The position numbers and the translations under genes are program-made. A model generated the notes under the pieces. The model made no database searches. It saw only the letters and a list, made by a program, of their open reading frames with translations, and was not told the origin of the DNA. 64,000 nt of DNA. It comes from a virus. The DNA lies in the IMG/VR virus record IMGVR_UViG_3300010396_000002, positions 62,001-126,000 of that record, one strand, 5' to 3'. Shown here piece after piece: positions 24,040 to 30,835 of the stretch. Positions within the stretch are counted from its first letter, which is position 1. The number at the start of each line of letters is the position of its first letter.

Positions 24040-25213
24040 GGGTCGGCTCCGAGCGACGTACGATCACACGCACTGCCTCACGCGCGCCCTGCCTGGACTC
24101 GTCGGGGGACAGCTTGTCGAGCCCGCGGTCCCGGATCAGCTTGGCCACGGCGGGGTCCATCAGCGGCGACCTCGCTTGCTCCCCGCGCTCGAAGTCTGGA
24201 CGGTAGCGCGGCTCATCCAGATCGGGCTCAATCTCGCCCCGACCAAGAGCCGCAAGGCGTTCCACTTGGGCCGTGTCACGAAGGATTGTCTCGATGCCGC
24301 GGTAGCCGCCTGGCTTTGCACCAGGACCGCGACCCATCAGCCAGTCGTCCTTGGCGGCGCCGTCGATCGCGGCCTTGCAGTCGTCTCCGGTGAGCCCTTC
24401 GGCGAAGCGGTCGAGCACGCGCTGCACCCGCTCGTCGGTCATTTTCGGCGGGCGCCCATGGTACGGAGCTGCCTGCCAATGCTCCACGACAGCGCGAGCC
24501 TCGGCGAGCCGTTCCACCGATGCCTCCCCGCGCCGTCGATGGCGACTGGGTTTCTGCGCAACGACGGCGCCGCCATCGACTACTGGGATCCGAACCTGCG
24601 CTGACGATGCCGACTCCCGAGCAGACGGGGATGTCGGCGGAGCCGGTGGGCACTCGCCCCGCCCTTCGCCGTCGTCCGACGTCGGGGTGGTTGTATTGGC
24701 GGATCCCTGGGAGGTTCCATGGGAGGTTTGTAGGGTGCCCGGCACCCCCCCGGGGGGGGGTTTAGGCAGGGGGGGAGGGGGGGTGCTTGGCACCTTGGGG
24801 GAGGGGGGTGCCGCAGCAGGAGGGGGTGGCGCGGGAGGGAGGGGGGTGCTTGGCACCGAGCTCCCCCTCTTGCTGTGCGGCCCCTGGCGGCTCAAGCGCA
24901 CGGCCTCGCCGTCGAGCGCACCCAGCGTCAGCATGTTCGTGAGCTGGGCGCCGTCGGCGCCGTAGCGCGGCTCCGTCGTGAACCAGCCGGCCTCTCGGAG
25001 GGCGCGGAGCCAGTCCCGCACGGTGCCCACGTCGAGGCCCGTCCAGGCGGCGATTGCGTCCGGCCCCTTCCACGTCTGGCGGTTCGGGTTCGTCGCTGCA
25101 CCGTCGGCGAGGCAGAGCAGCACGAGGCGTGCGATCGGCGGGAGCACGTCGCGGGAAACGTTGGGCAGCCGCTGCGCGCACTCGATGAGCAGGTTTCCTG
25201 TCTCGCCCGCCAT
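24032..25213 (-). CDS. Replication initiator/helicase-loader-like protein with Pro-rich linker
   Basis: A 393-residue protein. The N-terminus (SRDVLPPIARLVLLCLADGA...GPDAIAAWTGLDVGTVRDWLRAL then AGWFTTEPRY) is a winged helix like those in phage replication O/DnaD-type proteins. A low-complexity linker (about 115-165) has repeated VPSTP and PPPP. The C-terminal part, DERVQRVLDRFAEGLTGDD followed by CKAAIDGAAKDDWLMGR, matches the helical element seen in phage initiator and loader proteins. It is encoded just upstream of primase and helicase, consistent with origin recognition or helicase loading (inference). Confidence 0.75.
   Translation of the reverse strand: MAGETGNLLIECAQRLPNVSRDVLPPIARLVLLCLADGAATNPNRQTWKGPDAIAAWTGLDVGTVRDWLRALREAGWFTTEPRYGADGAQLTNMLTLGALDGEAVRLSRQGPHSKRGSSVPSTPLPPAPPPPAAAPPSPKVPSTPPPPLPKPPPGGVPGTLQTSHGTSQGSANTTTPTSDDGEGRGECPPAPPTSPSARESASSAQVRIPVVDGGAVVAQKPSRHRRRGEASVERLAEARAVVEHWQAAPYHGRPPKMTDERVQRVLDRFAEGLTGDDCKAAIDGAAKDDWLMGRGPGAKPGGYRGIETILRDTAQVERLAALGRGEIEPDLDEPRYRPDFERGEQARSPLMDPAVAKLIRDRGLDKLSPDESRQGAREAVRVIVRRSEPTHG
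24735..24860 (+). repeat. G-tract cluster and repeats inside the initiator-like gene
   Basis: The plus strand carries several runs of five to nine G in about 110 bases, including two copies of AGGGGGGTGCTTGGCACC or close variants, whose TGCTTGGCAC part is nearly palindromic. On the coding strand they encode the VPSTP and poly-Pro linker. Spacing of the G runs would allow G-quadruplex folding. Confidence 0.5.
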
Positions 25214-25818
25214 CAGAGTACGTCTCCACCATCGCAGTAAGGGGCGTCGCCCAACACGGCGCGTACCCTGGCCGTCTCCTCGTTGAACATGTCGAAGAAC
25301 GCCGTGCTGACCAGCCATGAGCGAACCCGGCGCATGGCATCGTGCGTTGCGTCGTGCAGGTCCACGTCGGACAGGTGCGTGCTCTCCGCGACCTGAAGTT
25401 CGCGCTCGACGCTCTCGAGCATCGCATGGCTCCACACCGTGAGCTTTTGCTGGTGCTCCACGACTTCGAGCAGCATGCGCGCGCGCCCGACCAACTCCCA
25501 AAGTTGATCGTCGGCCATGCTCCCGTCGTCCTTCGGTTGGTCGTGTGCTGCCTTCGCACCGTCGACGAATGCGGCGAGCACCGGCTCAAACCGGAAGAAC
25601 TCCCCCTCCGAACGAATGCGCAGCGAAGCGAACCGTTCGTGGAGGGCTTGCTCGTCGTCCCTGGTTCCGGGGACCGCGACGAGAAGCGTGAGCACCTTCG
25701 AGTTGCCGGTCTGGAGCCGACGCCGGCGCGCGTGCGGGTTGCCTGTCGTCGTGCCGATCTTGATCGGCCCTGACGCGTCCCCTTCCTGGAGGAAGTAGAC
25801 CCAGCTCTCTGTGCCCAT
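25213..25818 (-). CDS. GIY-YIG nuclease-like protein (T5orf172/MUG113 type)
   Basis: A 201-residue protein. The first 75 residues (WVYFLQEGDASGPIKIGTTT then ARRRRLQTGNSKVLTLL, EQALHERFASLRIRSEGEFF) match the T5orf172 branch of the GIY-YIG superfamily: the YFLQ and KIG motifs, the Arg after the turn and E-x6-F. The C-terminal 110 residues are helical and of unknown type. Its end coincides with the start of the initiator gene. Family members act as DNA endonucleases or are of unknown role. Confidence 0.85.
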   Translation of the reverse strand: MGTESWVYFLQEGDASGPIKIGTTTGNPHARRRRLQTGNSKVLTLLVAVPGTRDDEQALHERFASLRIRSEGEFFRFEPVLAAFVDGAKAAHDQPKDDGSMADDQLWELVGRARMLLEVVEHQQKLTVWSHAMLESVERELQVAESTHLSDVDLHDATHDAMRRVRSWLVSTAFFDMFNEETARVRAVLGDAPYCDGGDVL

Positions 25819-25821
25819 CTC

Positions 25822-26382
25822 CTAGCCCCCCTTCTTGGGCAGGAGCCCGACGGTCTGGATCGCGGTGAGCACGGCTTCGATCTGCGCCGGCGAACCCTTG
25901 AGCTTTGGCAGCGCCAGCGACACGTACGGCTCGTCGCTGAGGTGCATCGAACTTGCGACGATCACCACCCCGTTGCTCACGAACATGGAGCAACCCTCGA
26001 CGCCGTCGGCTCCGAACTTCTTCCGGAGGCGCTCGGCTTCGCGCGCCATCGCCTCGTGCTTCGCCTTCTCGGCCAGGTGCTTCTGCTGCTCGTCGACGAT
26101 CTTGACCACGAGTGACCGATCGAACGCGCCTCCCTTAGTCACGCGGATCAGGCGCCCGATGTTGCCGGTGAAGAGCTTGAGCCATCTATCGTTGGCCTCG
26201 ACAGCGAAGCGAAGCTCGGTCCCGTCGATCGTGAGCTTGCCTCGCCAGGAGCGTCGATCGGCGTCGCGCGTGCTCGGCCCTTCAGTCACCGTGACGGCGT
26301 GACCGAGCTTGCCCATCCTTGTCGTGAAGACGTCGAGCAGGGCGCGTGCTCGCTCCTCGGCGCCGGTCGCCGTCGCGCTCAT
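25822..26382 (-). CDS. Hypothetical protein, 186 residues
   Basis: A beta-rich N-terminus (WRGKLTIDGTELRFAVEAND), a charged helix in the middle (VDEQQKHLAEKAKHEAMARE) and a second beta-rich part. The shape could be two small domains joined by a coiled coil. No family is recognised. Overlaps the PHAX-like gene by four bases. Confidence 0.7.
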   Translation of the reverse strand: MSATATGAEERARALLDVFTTRMGKLGHAVTVTEGPSTRDADRRSWRGKLTIDGTELRFAVEANDRWLKLFTGNIGRLIRVTKGGAFDRSLVVKIVDEQQKHLAEKAKHEAMAREAERLRKKFGADGVEGCSMFVSNGVVIVASSMHLSDEPYVSLALPKLKGSPAQIEAVLTAIQTVGLLPKKGG

Positions 26383-27134
26383 CGGCTGGTCTCCGTTGTC
26401 GGCCGACGACGCACATAGACCTCGGGCACGACCTCCTTGGTCCGCTCGCCCTTGAACTTGATCGAGCGCGTGTAGGGCTGCTCCGGCTTCGGGTCTCGAG
26501 GACCCAAGGGATCGCGCGGATCCCAGACGGTCCGCTTAGGCTTCAGTTGATGAACCGTCGGCGGCTTCGGCGTGCACGGCGGAGGTGCCTGCGGCGCTGG
26601 CTTCGGTGGCAGCGCCTTCGGGATCCCCAGCGCGGCGCGGAGAAGCTCGAACGCGTGCTCGCTCTGGTGCTGCTGCCCGAACTTGACCAGCGCTGCCCGG
26701 AGGGCCTCCACCGTCTTGGCCCTGTCCTTCCGGAGCCGCGGCGCCCAGTAGCCGGCCCAGTCCGCGGCTGCTGTTGGCGCGATGCCCTTGACCCAGGTGC
26801 GCGTGCCCAGGTTCATCTTGGCGAGCTTGAAGAAGATCCCGCCCACCGTGCGCCGGCGGGTCTCGTCCTCCGTCAGCATCCCGCCGATGCCCTCGAGCTG
26901 CTTGGCGTCGAGCACGAGCTGCTTGACCTCGGCCAGGCCCACCCACCGGAGCAGGACCGACACCGTCCACCAGGCTTCGCTCCGCCCCGGAGCCTCCTGG
27001 AGCTCGGCCATGATCCGGTCGGCTGCGGCGTCCCGCTCCTCGTGCGTCTCGGCCGTCCAACGGTCGGCCCTCGGATGCGTCCAGCCGTCGCCTTCGCGCT
27101 GGACGGCCCGCTCACCGTTCTGTAGGTTGTCCAT
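26379..27134 (-). CDS. PHAX-like RNA-binding domain protein (tentative)
   Basis: A 251-residue protein. The stretch AKQLEGIGGMLTEDETRRRT followed by VGGIFFKLAKMNL resembles the RRTxGGxFFxL core of the PHAX RNA-binding domain, which in eukaryotes binds small-RNA export cargo and also occurs in uncharacterised bacterial and phage proteins. A Pro-rich, basic C-terminus (KPAPQAPPPCTPKPPTVHQL and on) follows. RNA binding is inferred from that motif. It is the first gene downstream of a 197-base gap. Confidence 0.6.
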   Translation of the reverse strand: MDNLQNGERAVQREGDGWTHPRADRWTAETHEERDAAADRIMAELQEAPGRSEAWWTVSVLLRWVGLAEVKQLVLDAKQLEGIGGMLTEDETRRRTVGGIFFKLAKMNLGTRTWVKGIAPTAAADWAGYWAPRLRKDRAKTVEALRAALVKFGQQHQSEHAFELLRAALGIPKALPPKPAPQAPPPCTPKPPTVHQLKPKRTVWDPRDPLGPRDPKPEQPYTRSIKFKGERTKEVVPEVYVRRRPTTETSR

Positions 27135-27186
27135 GTCCCTCCGCGGCGCCCGATCCCCCCCGGGCAGAGCCGGAGGGGCTTGGAAG

Positions 27187-27215
27187 GCCCGCCACGCAAT
27201 TTGGCGGGCTTTCTT
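27187..27215 (+). terminator. Intrinsic terminator-like hairpin on the plus strand
   Basis: GCCCGCC and GGCGGGC (27187-27193 and 27203-27209) enclose nine bases and are followed by TTTCTT. The T-rich side marks plus-strand transcription, although all nearby genes are on the minus strand. It sits between two minus-strand genes, in a 197-base gap that also holds CCACCG/CGGTGG (about 27238-27272). Confidence 0.55.
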
Positions 27216-27331
27216 CGTTCAGGGCGTTCGCCAGCTTCCACCGGGCAGGCCAAGCCTGTCAAGCTGGGACGGTGGTGAGGCTGGATCCTGCGCGGACGTC
27301 GAGGCGGATCGCGTACGTCCGGGGCGCGCTG

Positions 27332-27592
27332 TCAGGCGGCTGGTGGCGGGGTTGTAGGCGGGTGCTCGCGCTTCACCGCGATCTTGATGATCGCGGACCA
27401 AGCCAGCTCGCCAGCGCATCGCGCGACGTGGTCGCGCTCCACGCGCTCGTCGAACCGACCCGAGGCGACCTCGGCCTTGATCTCCCGGCAGGCCTGGCAG
27501 GAGTGCGTTGCCAGCTCGGCGATGCCTTGCAGCGCGTCGAGCGCGATGGCGAGGTGCCGCGGGAGCGCGCCGGTCTTCAGCGTGGAGGCCAT
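27332..27592 (-). CDS. Small hypothetical protein with CxxC, 86 residues
   Basis: Starts MASTLKTGALPRHLAIALDA, has HSCQACREIKAEVASGRFDE and then RDHVARCAGELAWSAIIKIA, and ends in a Pro-rich tail. Helical, with three Cys residues. The start is at ATG 27592, seven bases after a TAGCCT box and without a Shine-Dalgarno. Confidence 0.65.
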   Translation of the reverse strand: MASTLKTGALPRHLAIALDALQGIAELATHSCQACREIKAEVASGRFDERVERDHVARCAGELAWSAIIKIAVKREHPPTTPPPAA

Positions 27593-27599
27593 GCGGCTC

Positions 27600-27605
27600 A
27601 GGCTA
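27600..27605 (-). promoter_or_regulatory. Possible leaderless promoter -10 box TAGCCT
   Basis: TAGCCT on the minus strand, seven bases before the ATG at 27592. The start codon has no purine-rich ribosome site, which fits a leaderless message. Confidence 0.3.
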
Positions 27606-27665
27606 CCAGCGCAGCCTGAGGCCGTGGCGCTCGCGCGGCGAGGCGAGCTCGCCGCGCGGCACGCG

Positions 27666-28109
27666 CTACACCGACAGGGGATCGGGTTCGCCGAAACGCG
27701 ACTCGGGCCAGACGACGCGGTCGCCGGAAGCACCGATCTCCACGATGCACGCGGCCGAGGGATCGGCCGGGGGATCGATCGCAAGCCATAGGCGCGCGTC
27801 CTCCCATGTCCACGCGCCGTAGTCGCCGCCCGGGAAGCCCCGGCACTCGTAAGACGCTTCGTCGCGCCCCCCGTAGTAGGGCAGGGAGACCGGGGCAGGC
27901 AGGGGAGCGGCGACGGGCGAGCGGTTCGCCGCGGAATGCCACGGGGGGCGGTTCACGGGCACGGGGGACGGGTCACGCCCCGCCGCAGAACGCACGGCGC
28001 GCGCCTCGGGCGACCCAAGGGCAGCACGGGCGAGATCGGGGCGGGACACCGTCGGCACAGGGCGCGACGAGGTACGGGGGACGGAGCGGGTAGAGCGTCG
28101 GGCGGCCAT
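27666..28109 (-). CDS. Arg/Pro-rich hypothetical protein, 147 residues
   Basis: The first 85 residues are low-complexity Arg/Ser/Pro/Ala (AARRSTRSVPRTSSRPVPTV). The last 60 look folded: YYGGRDEASYECRGFPGGDY then GAWTWEDARLWLAIDP and VVWPESRFGEPDPLSV. GAGGAG precedes ATG 28109. The codons here use CCC and CGC heavily, giving a G-rich plus strand that continues into the neighbouring gene-free region. Function unknown. Confidence 0.65.
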   Translation of the reverse strand: MAARRSTRSVPRTSSRPVPTVSRPDLARAALGSPEARAVRSAAGRDPSPVPVNRPPWHSAANRSPVAAPLPAPVSLPYYGGRDEASYECRGFPGGDYGAWTWEDARLWLAIDPPADPSAACIVEIGASGDRVVWPESRFGEPDPLSV

Positions 28110-28123
28110 GATCGGGGCTCCTC

Positions 28124-28363
28124 TCACGCGGCACGGGCGATCCGGATCGCCTCGCGCCACGCCTTGACGTGCTTCGGCACGTACGTTGCGAATCCGGTCG
28201 GTTCGGTCTTCCCCCCCTTGATCTGCCTGACGTAGGCGGCGACGCGGCGCCCATGCGCCGTGTCCTCGGGCCGAATCCGGCACCGATCGAAGTCGGCGCG
28301 CCGTTCAGCGGACCACGCACGGGGGGAGGTCTTCGGGGCGGTAGCAGGGCGACGGGTTGCCAT
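28124..28363 (-). CDS. Small basic protein, 79 residues
   Basis: Reads ATRRPATAPKTSPRAWSAER, then RADFDRCRIRPEDTAHGRRV and ending in an Ala/Arg helix (VKAWREAIRIARAA). Strongly basic, so possibly nucleic-acid-binding. It stands alone with short gaps on both sides. Not a known family. Confidence 0.65.
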   Translation of the reverse strand: MATRRPATAPKTSPRAWSAERRADFDRCRIRPEDTAHGRRVAAYVRQIKGGKTEPTGFATYVPKHVKAWREAIRIARAA

Positions 28364-28372
28364 CGGGGTGCC

Positions 28373-28603
28373 TCACTTCCGAAAGAAGGACGCGAGCGAG
28401 GTAGCCCCGACGGGCGCCGCGGCGAGCGTCACGGACACGGTCCCCCGCTTCCGCCCCATCCGGTCCAGAGCGGCCTTTGCCTGCTTCTCCCCGTCTGCCT
28501 TGTCCAGGCAACGGCCGGAGGCGAGGTACGCCCCGATCGGGGAGTAGAGACGCCACACGTACGGCAGGGGCGCGGGGGAAGCCTTCGGGGTCTTCTTAGC
28601 CAT
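28373..28603 (-). CDS. Small hypothetical protein, 76 residues
   Basis: Starts MAKKTPKASPAPLPYVWRLY and includes SPIGAYLASGRCLDKADGEK, a helix and a Val/Thr-rich strand before SLASFFRK. It is the promoter-proximal gene of the left minus-strand arm; the ATG is six bases from a TAGGCT box. No family is recognised. Confidence 0.65.
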   Translation of the reverse strand: MAKKTPKASPAPLPYVWRLYSPIGAYLASGRCLDKADGEKQAKAALDRMGRKRGTVSVTLAAAPVGATSLASFFRK

Positions 28604-28609
28604 GCCCGG

Positions 28610-28615
28610 AGCCTA
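28610..28615 (-). promoter_or_regulatory. Possible leaderless promoter -10 box TAGGCT
   Basis: TAGGCT on the minus strand, six bases before the ATG at 28603, at the head of the left arm. No -35 hexamer is recognisable. Confidence 0.35.
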
Positions 28616-28640
28616 TGCGATCCCCGTGCCAGGGGGGCAG

Positions 28641-29447
28641 ACGCTACCAGGGCGCCCCCGTCCGGACAGGGGGAGCGCCGAGCATCGGGAAGGCTCGCCA
28701 GGGCGACGAGGGACGGGCGCCAAGGCGGGAACGGTCGGGCGGACGGGGGACAGGGACTCCACGGCGACGCCTCGCTCCTACGGGCGCCAGGGAGGCGCGC
28801 CCGGGGCAACGGGGCACGGGAGACCCGCCCGGGAGGCGTCCCACGATGCAAAGGTGCAAGATCCCAGCTTTCAGGGTTGAAAAACAGGGGGATTCGCTAG
28901 CAAGCGAGCACACTTACGGGGTCTCCAGCCTATCCAGGCGGCTCCGGGGAGACTTCCACGATTGCAATAACGGGGGGTCCGTCCGCAAGCGTGCCAAGTC
29001 GCGAGAAAACCCTTCAAAACAAGGTGAATCGCGCGAAAGCGAGCGGACGGCACGCCACCTGCAATAGGGGTGAATCGTCCGGCGCAGCAACAGGGCGACG
29101 GACACCGACGGACGGCCCCCCGCGAGGGGGGCACCCGTCATCCGGTCACCGGGGCGTGCGATGCCCCCTCCGATACGCTCCCGGGCAACCGGGGACCCGC
29201 AAGGGTAGGAGGGGTCGCTAGCTGCCAAGGGGCGCGCCAACACAGGGCGCTCCGTTCCGACATCGGCGCATCCCCCCGGACAGGGGGCGACATCAGGGGA
29301 GCGCGGGCGAGCTTAGGCCCCGCCTTAAACGACCATCCCCCGCAGTCATTCCCGCCCGGAGAACGCTACCGGGGCGGTGAGACCGAGAGCGCGGCTTAGC
29401 ACCCCGCGCGCGGCAGTCTCGCGATGTCGCGAGGCTACCAGGGCGAC
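28641..29447 (+). repeat. Three copies of an NCTACCRGGGCG operator-like repeat
   Basis: ACGCTACCAGGGCGCC at 28641-28656, ACGCTACCGGGGCGGT at 29363-29378 and AGGCTACCAGGGCGAC at 29432-29447. All are in the same orientation within the divergent gene-free region, as expected of binding sites for one regulator. Confidence 0.4.
28876..29087 (+). repeat. Four imperfect iteron-like direct repeats
   Basis: Units at 28876-28913, 28961-28997, 29012-29047 and 29058-29087. The first two match at 23 of 34 aligned positions without gaps, sharing TTG, a GGGGG run and GCAAGCG. The third keeps AAAGCGAGC after GAATCGC, and the fourth shares TGCAATA with the second and GAATCG with the third. Spacing is 85, 51 and 46 bases. 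Repeats like this bind replication initiators in many phages and plasmids. Confidence 0.45.
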
Positions 29448-29472
29448 CATAGGGCAGGTTCAGAGACTGCCG
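29411..29472 (+). repeat. Perfect 10-bp inverted repeat
   Basis: CGGCAGTCTC at 29411-29420 and GAGACTGCCG at 29463-29472, with 42 bases between that include TCGCGA palindromes and one operator-like repeat. It could form a large stem in RNA or be a paired protein site. Confidence 0.5.
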
Positions 29473-29785
29473 GCAGGACCGGGCAAGCTTCCCAGTGCTT
29501 CTCTCATAGAGGCATGATGCGGCAAGGGATTCGGACCGGGATAGAGACTCGCACCGTGCGCCATGTCGAAAGGCGAGAAGCGGGCGAGCAAACGCATCGA
29601 TCGGAAGACGATGCCTGTTGAGAGTTTCGGGTGCGTTGCCCTCGGATATGCCGCGCGAAGGCGTGCGACGGTCGCAAGGGCGGACGATGACACCCGACGG
29701 GGAGCCAAGCACATAGGGCCCCGCACTCCAAACAGGAACGCCTCCTAAGCGAGCGGTGAAGGGAACACCCTTGAACGGATCCAGG

Positions 29786-29809
29786 CCCGTGCGGCAAGTG
29801 CCACACGGG
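29786..29809 (+). repeat. Strong hairpin upstream of the right arm
   Basis: CCCGTG-c-GGC-AAGT-GCC-a-CACGGG, nine base pairs with one mismatch pair and a four-base loop. It lies about 200 bases before the first right-arm gene and could be part of a structured leader. No T tract follows. Confidence 0.45.
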
Positions 29810-29924
29810 GGACCATTCGAGCCCCTGTCACCGCGGGAGACTGACTCGGACCGACGAGCGGTAAAGCAGGTGTCGCAACCTGCACTGACAGACAGGGCGG
29901 GCGCTCTACAACGCTCCCCTGTGA

Positions 29925-29986
29925 CACGCGCAAACCCCCGACGTCGCCTTGACGTGCGGGGGTTTGCCGATCGTAGGAGGCACACC
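29925..29986 (+). repeat. Stem-loop cassette element, copy 1
   Basis: GCAAACCCCCG pairs with CGGGGGTTTGC (29930-29940 and 29957-29967), and inside ACGTC pairs with GACGT, giving 16 pairs with one bulged G. TAGGAGG follows and the ATG is at 29987. It heads the right arm. Confidence 0.85.
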
Positions 29987-30541
29987 ATGCTCAAGTCATC
30001 CGGGATCACGGTAGAGCGTCGCGACGCGATGCGGATCGCTCCCCAGCGCGCGGAGCAACTCCGCAGCCAGCGCGCTAACGGGATGTCGAGCCGCTACGGG
30101 CACGCCCCGGTGTGCAGCAACCAGCGATGCGACGGTGAATGTCGCCTCTGCTCGGCTGACGCCGCGTCCGCTGCCCTCGTTCCGGATGACGCGGCGGACG
30201 CTCGCGCCAAGCTAGACCGCACGATCCAGCGCGCGGTCCGTCGCAACTATCGCGCGACCACGACACCGGCGGTCGTGAAGCGCACGACAGAGACCAGCGC
30301 CATCGCAGCAATGCGAGCGGGGGGACTCGCGGATCATCAGATCCGCGCCGCGCTTCTCCAGCGGACCCCCGTTGAGACCGTCGTGAGGACCGCGAACGAT
30401 GTCCGGCGCGACGTCAGGCGCGCCAAGATCGGCGCGCAAGCGATCCACGACGCGGCGACGTTCCGCCGCACGATGCAAGCGGACGAGCGGCGCGATCCTC
30501 GCGTCTACCTTGACGGCGACGCGGTCGTCATTCCCACGTGA
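29987..30541 (+). CDS. First right-arm gene; helical protein with HTH-like segment
   Basis: A 184-residue protein. MLKSSGITVERRDAMRIAPQ, then a CSNQRCDGECRLC Cys cluster near residues 40-53, and later AAMRAGGLADHQIRAALLQR followed by TPVETVVRTANDVRRDVRRA, which reads like a helix-turn-helix. The Cys cluster and HTH suggest a DNA-binding regulator. It starts directly after stem-loop copy 1 with TAGGAGG as ribosome site. Being first after the control region, it may regulate the arm (inference). Confidence 0.7.
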   Translation: MLKSSGITVERRDAMRIAPQRAEQLRSQRANGMSSRYGHAPVCSNQRCDGECRLCSADAASAALVPDDAADARAKLDRTIQRAVRRNYRATTTPAVVKRTTETSAIAAMRAGGLADHQIRAALLQRTPVETVVRTANDVRRDVRRAKIGAQAIHDAATFRRTMQADERRDPRVYLDGDAVVIPT

Positions 30542-30600
30542 ACGCGCATACCCCGGGAGCCGGAAGGCTTGCCGGGGTTACGCGATCGGAGGCACACACG
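30542..30600 (+). repeat. Stem-loop cassette element, copy 2
   Basis: Begins right after the TGA. ACCCCGG pairs with CCGGGGT; flanking CGCG sequences also pair. GGAGG precedes the ATG at 30601. Confidence 0.85.
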
Positions 30601-30780
30601 ATGATCCGCACGTTCCAAGGCGAGTATTCTGATAGTCGCACGGCACCATGCGGCAACGGATGTTGCGACGGCGCTTGCATCATCTGCGATCCGCCGCGCC
30701 CGTGCCTCGGCTGCAACGGGAAGACGCGCGACGACTCCGGTTACTGCCGGAAGTGCCGCGAACGCAACGGCGACGAGTAG
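30601..30780 (+). CDS. Small Cys-rich protein, 59 residues
   Basis: Ten cysteines in 59 residues: APCGNGCCDGACIICDPP, CLGCNG and CRKCRERN. Probably a multi-zinc ribbon. The first Cys group resembles the cluster in the preceding protein (CxxxxCDGxCxxC), so the two may share a domain. Ends in TAG, which runs into stem-loop copy 3. Confidence 0.7.
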   Translation: MIRTFQGEYSDSRTAPCGNGCCDGACIICDPPRPCLGCNGKTRDDSGYCRKCRERNGDE

Positions 30781-30835
30781 CGCACACCCCGGGGGACTCG
30801 GTCCTGCCGGGGCTGCGTCGTTGAAAGGCGGAACC
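30781..30835 (+). repeat. Stem-loop cassette element, copy 3
   Basis: CCCCGG pairs with CCGGGG; inner GGAC pairs with GTCC. GCGCA at the 5' end can pair with TGCGT after the stem. AAAGGCGG is the ribosome site. Confidence 0.85.

Larger units (their letters stand above)
28604..29986 (+). other. 1.4-kb gene-free divergent region (candidate origin/control region)
   Basis: No ORF here has both a ribosome site and a plausible protein. Left of it genes read leftward for 15 kb; right of it genes read rightward for 34 kb. It holds four iteron-like direct repeats (28876-29087), three CTACCRGGGCG repeats, a 10-bp inverted repeat (29411-29472), strong hairpins (29786-29809 and near 29895-29922) and the first stem-loop cassette element. 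The plus strand is very G-rich up to about 29400. No tRNA cloverleaf was found by eye. A replication origin and the divergent early promoters are the likeliest contents. Confidence 0.6.

Noticed and set aside
28604-29986. tRNA genes in the gene-free region
   Set aside because: TTCGA-like loops are present (for example near 29815) but without acceptor, D and anticodon stems in register.
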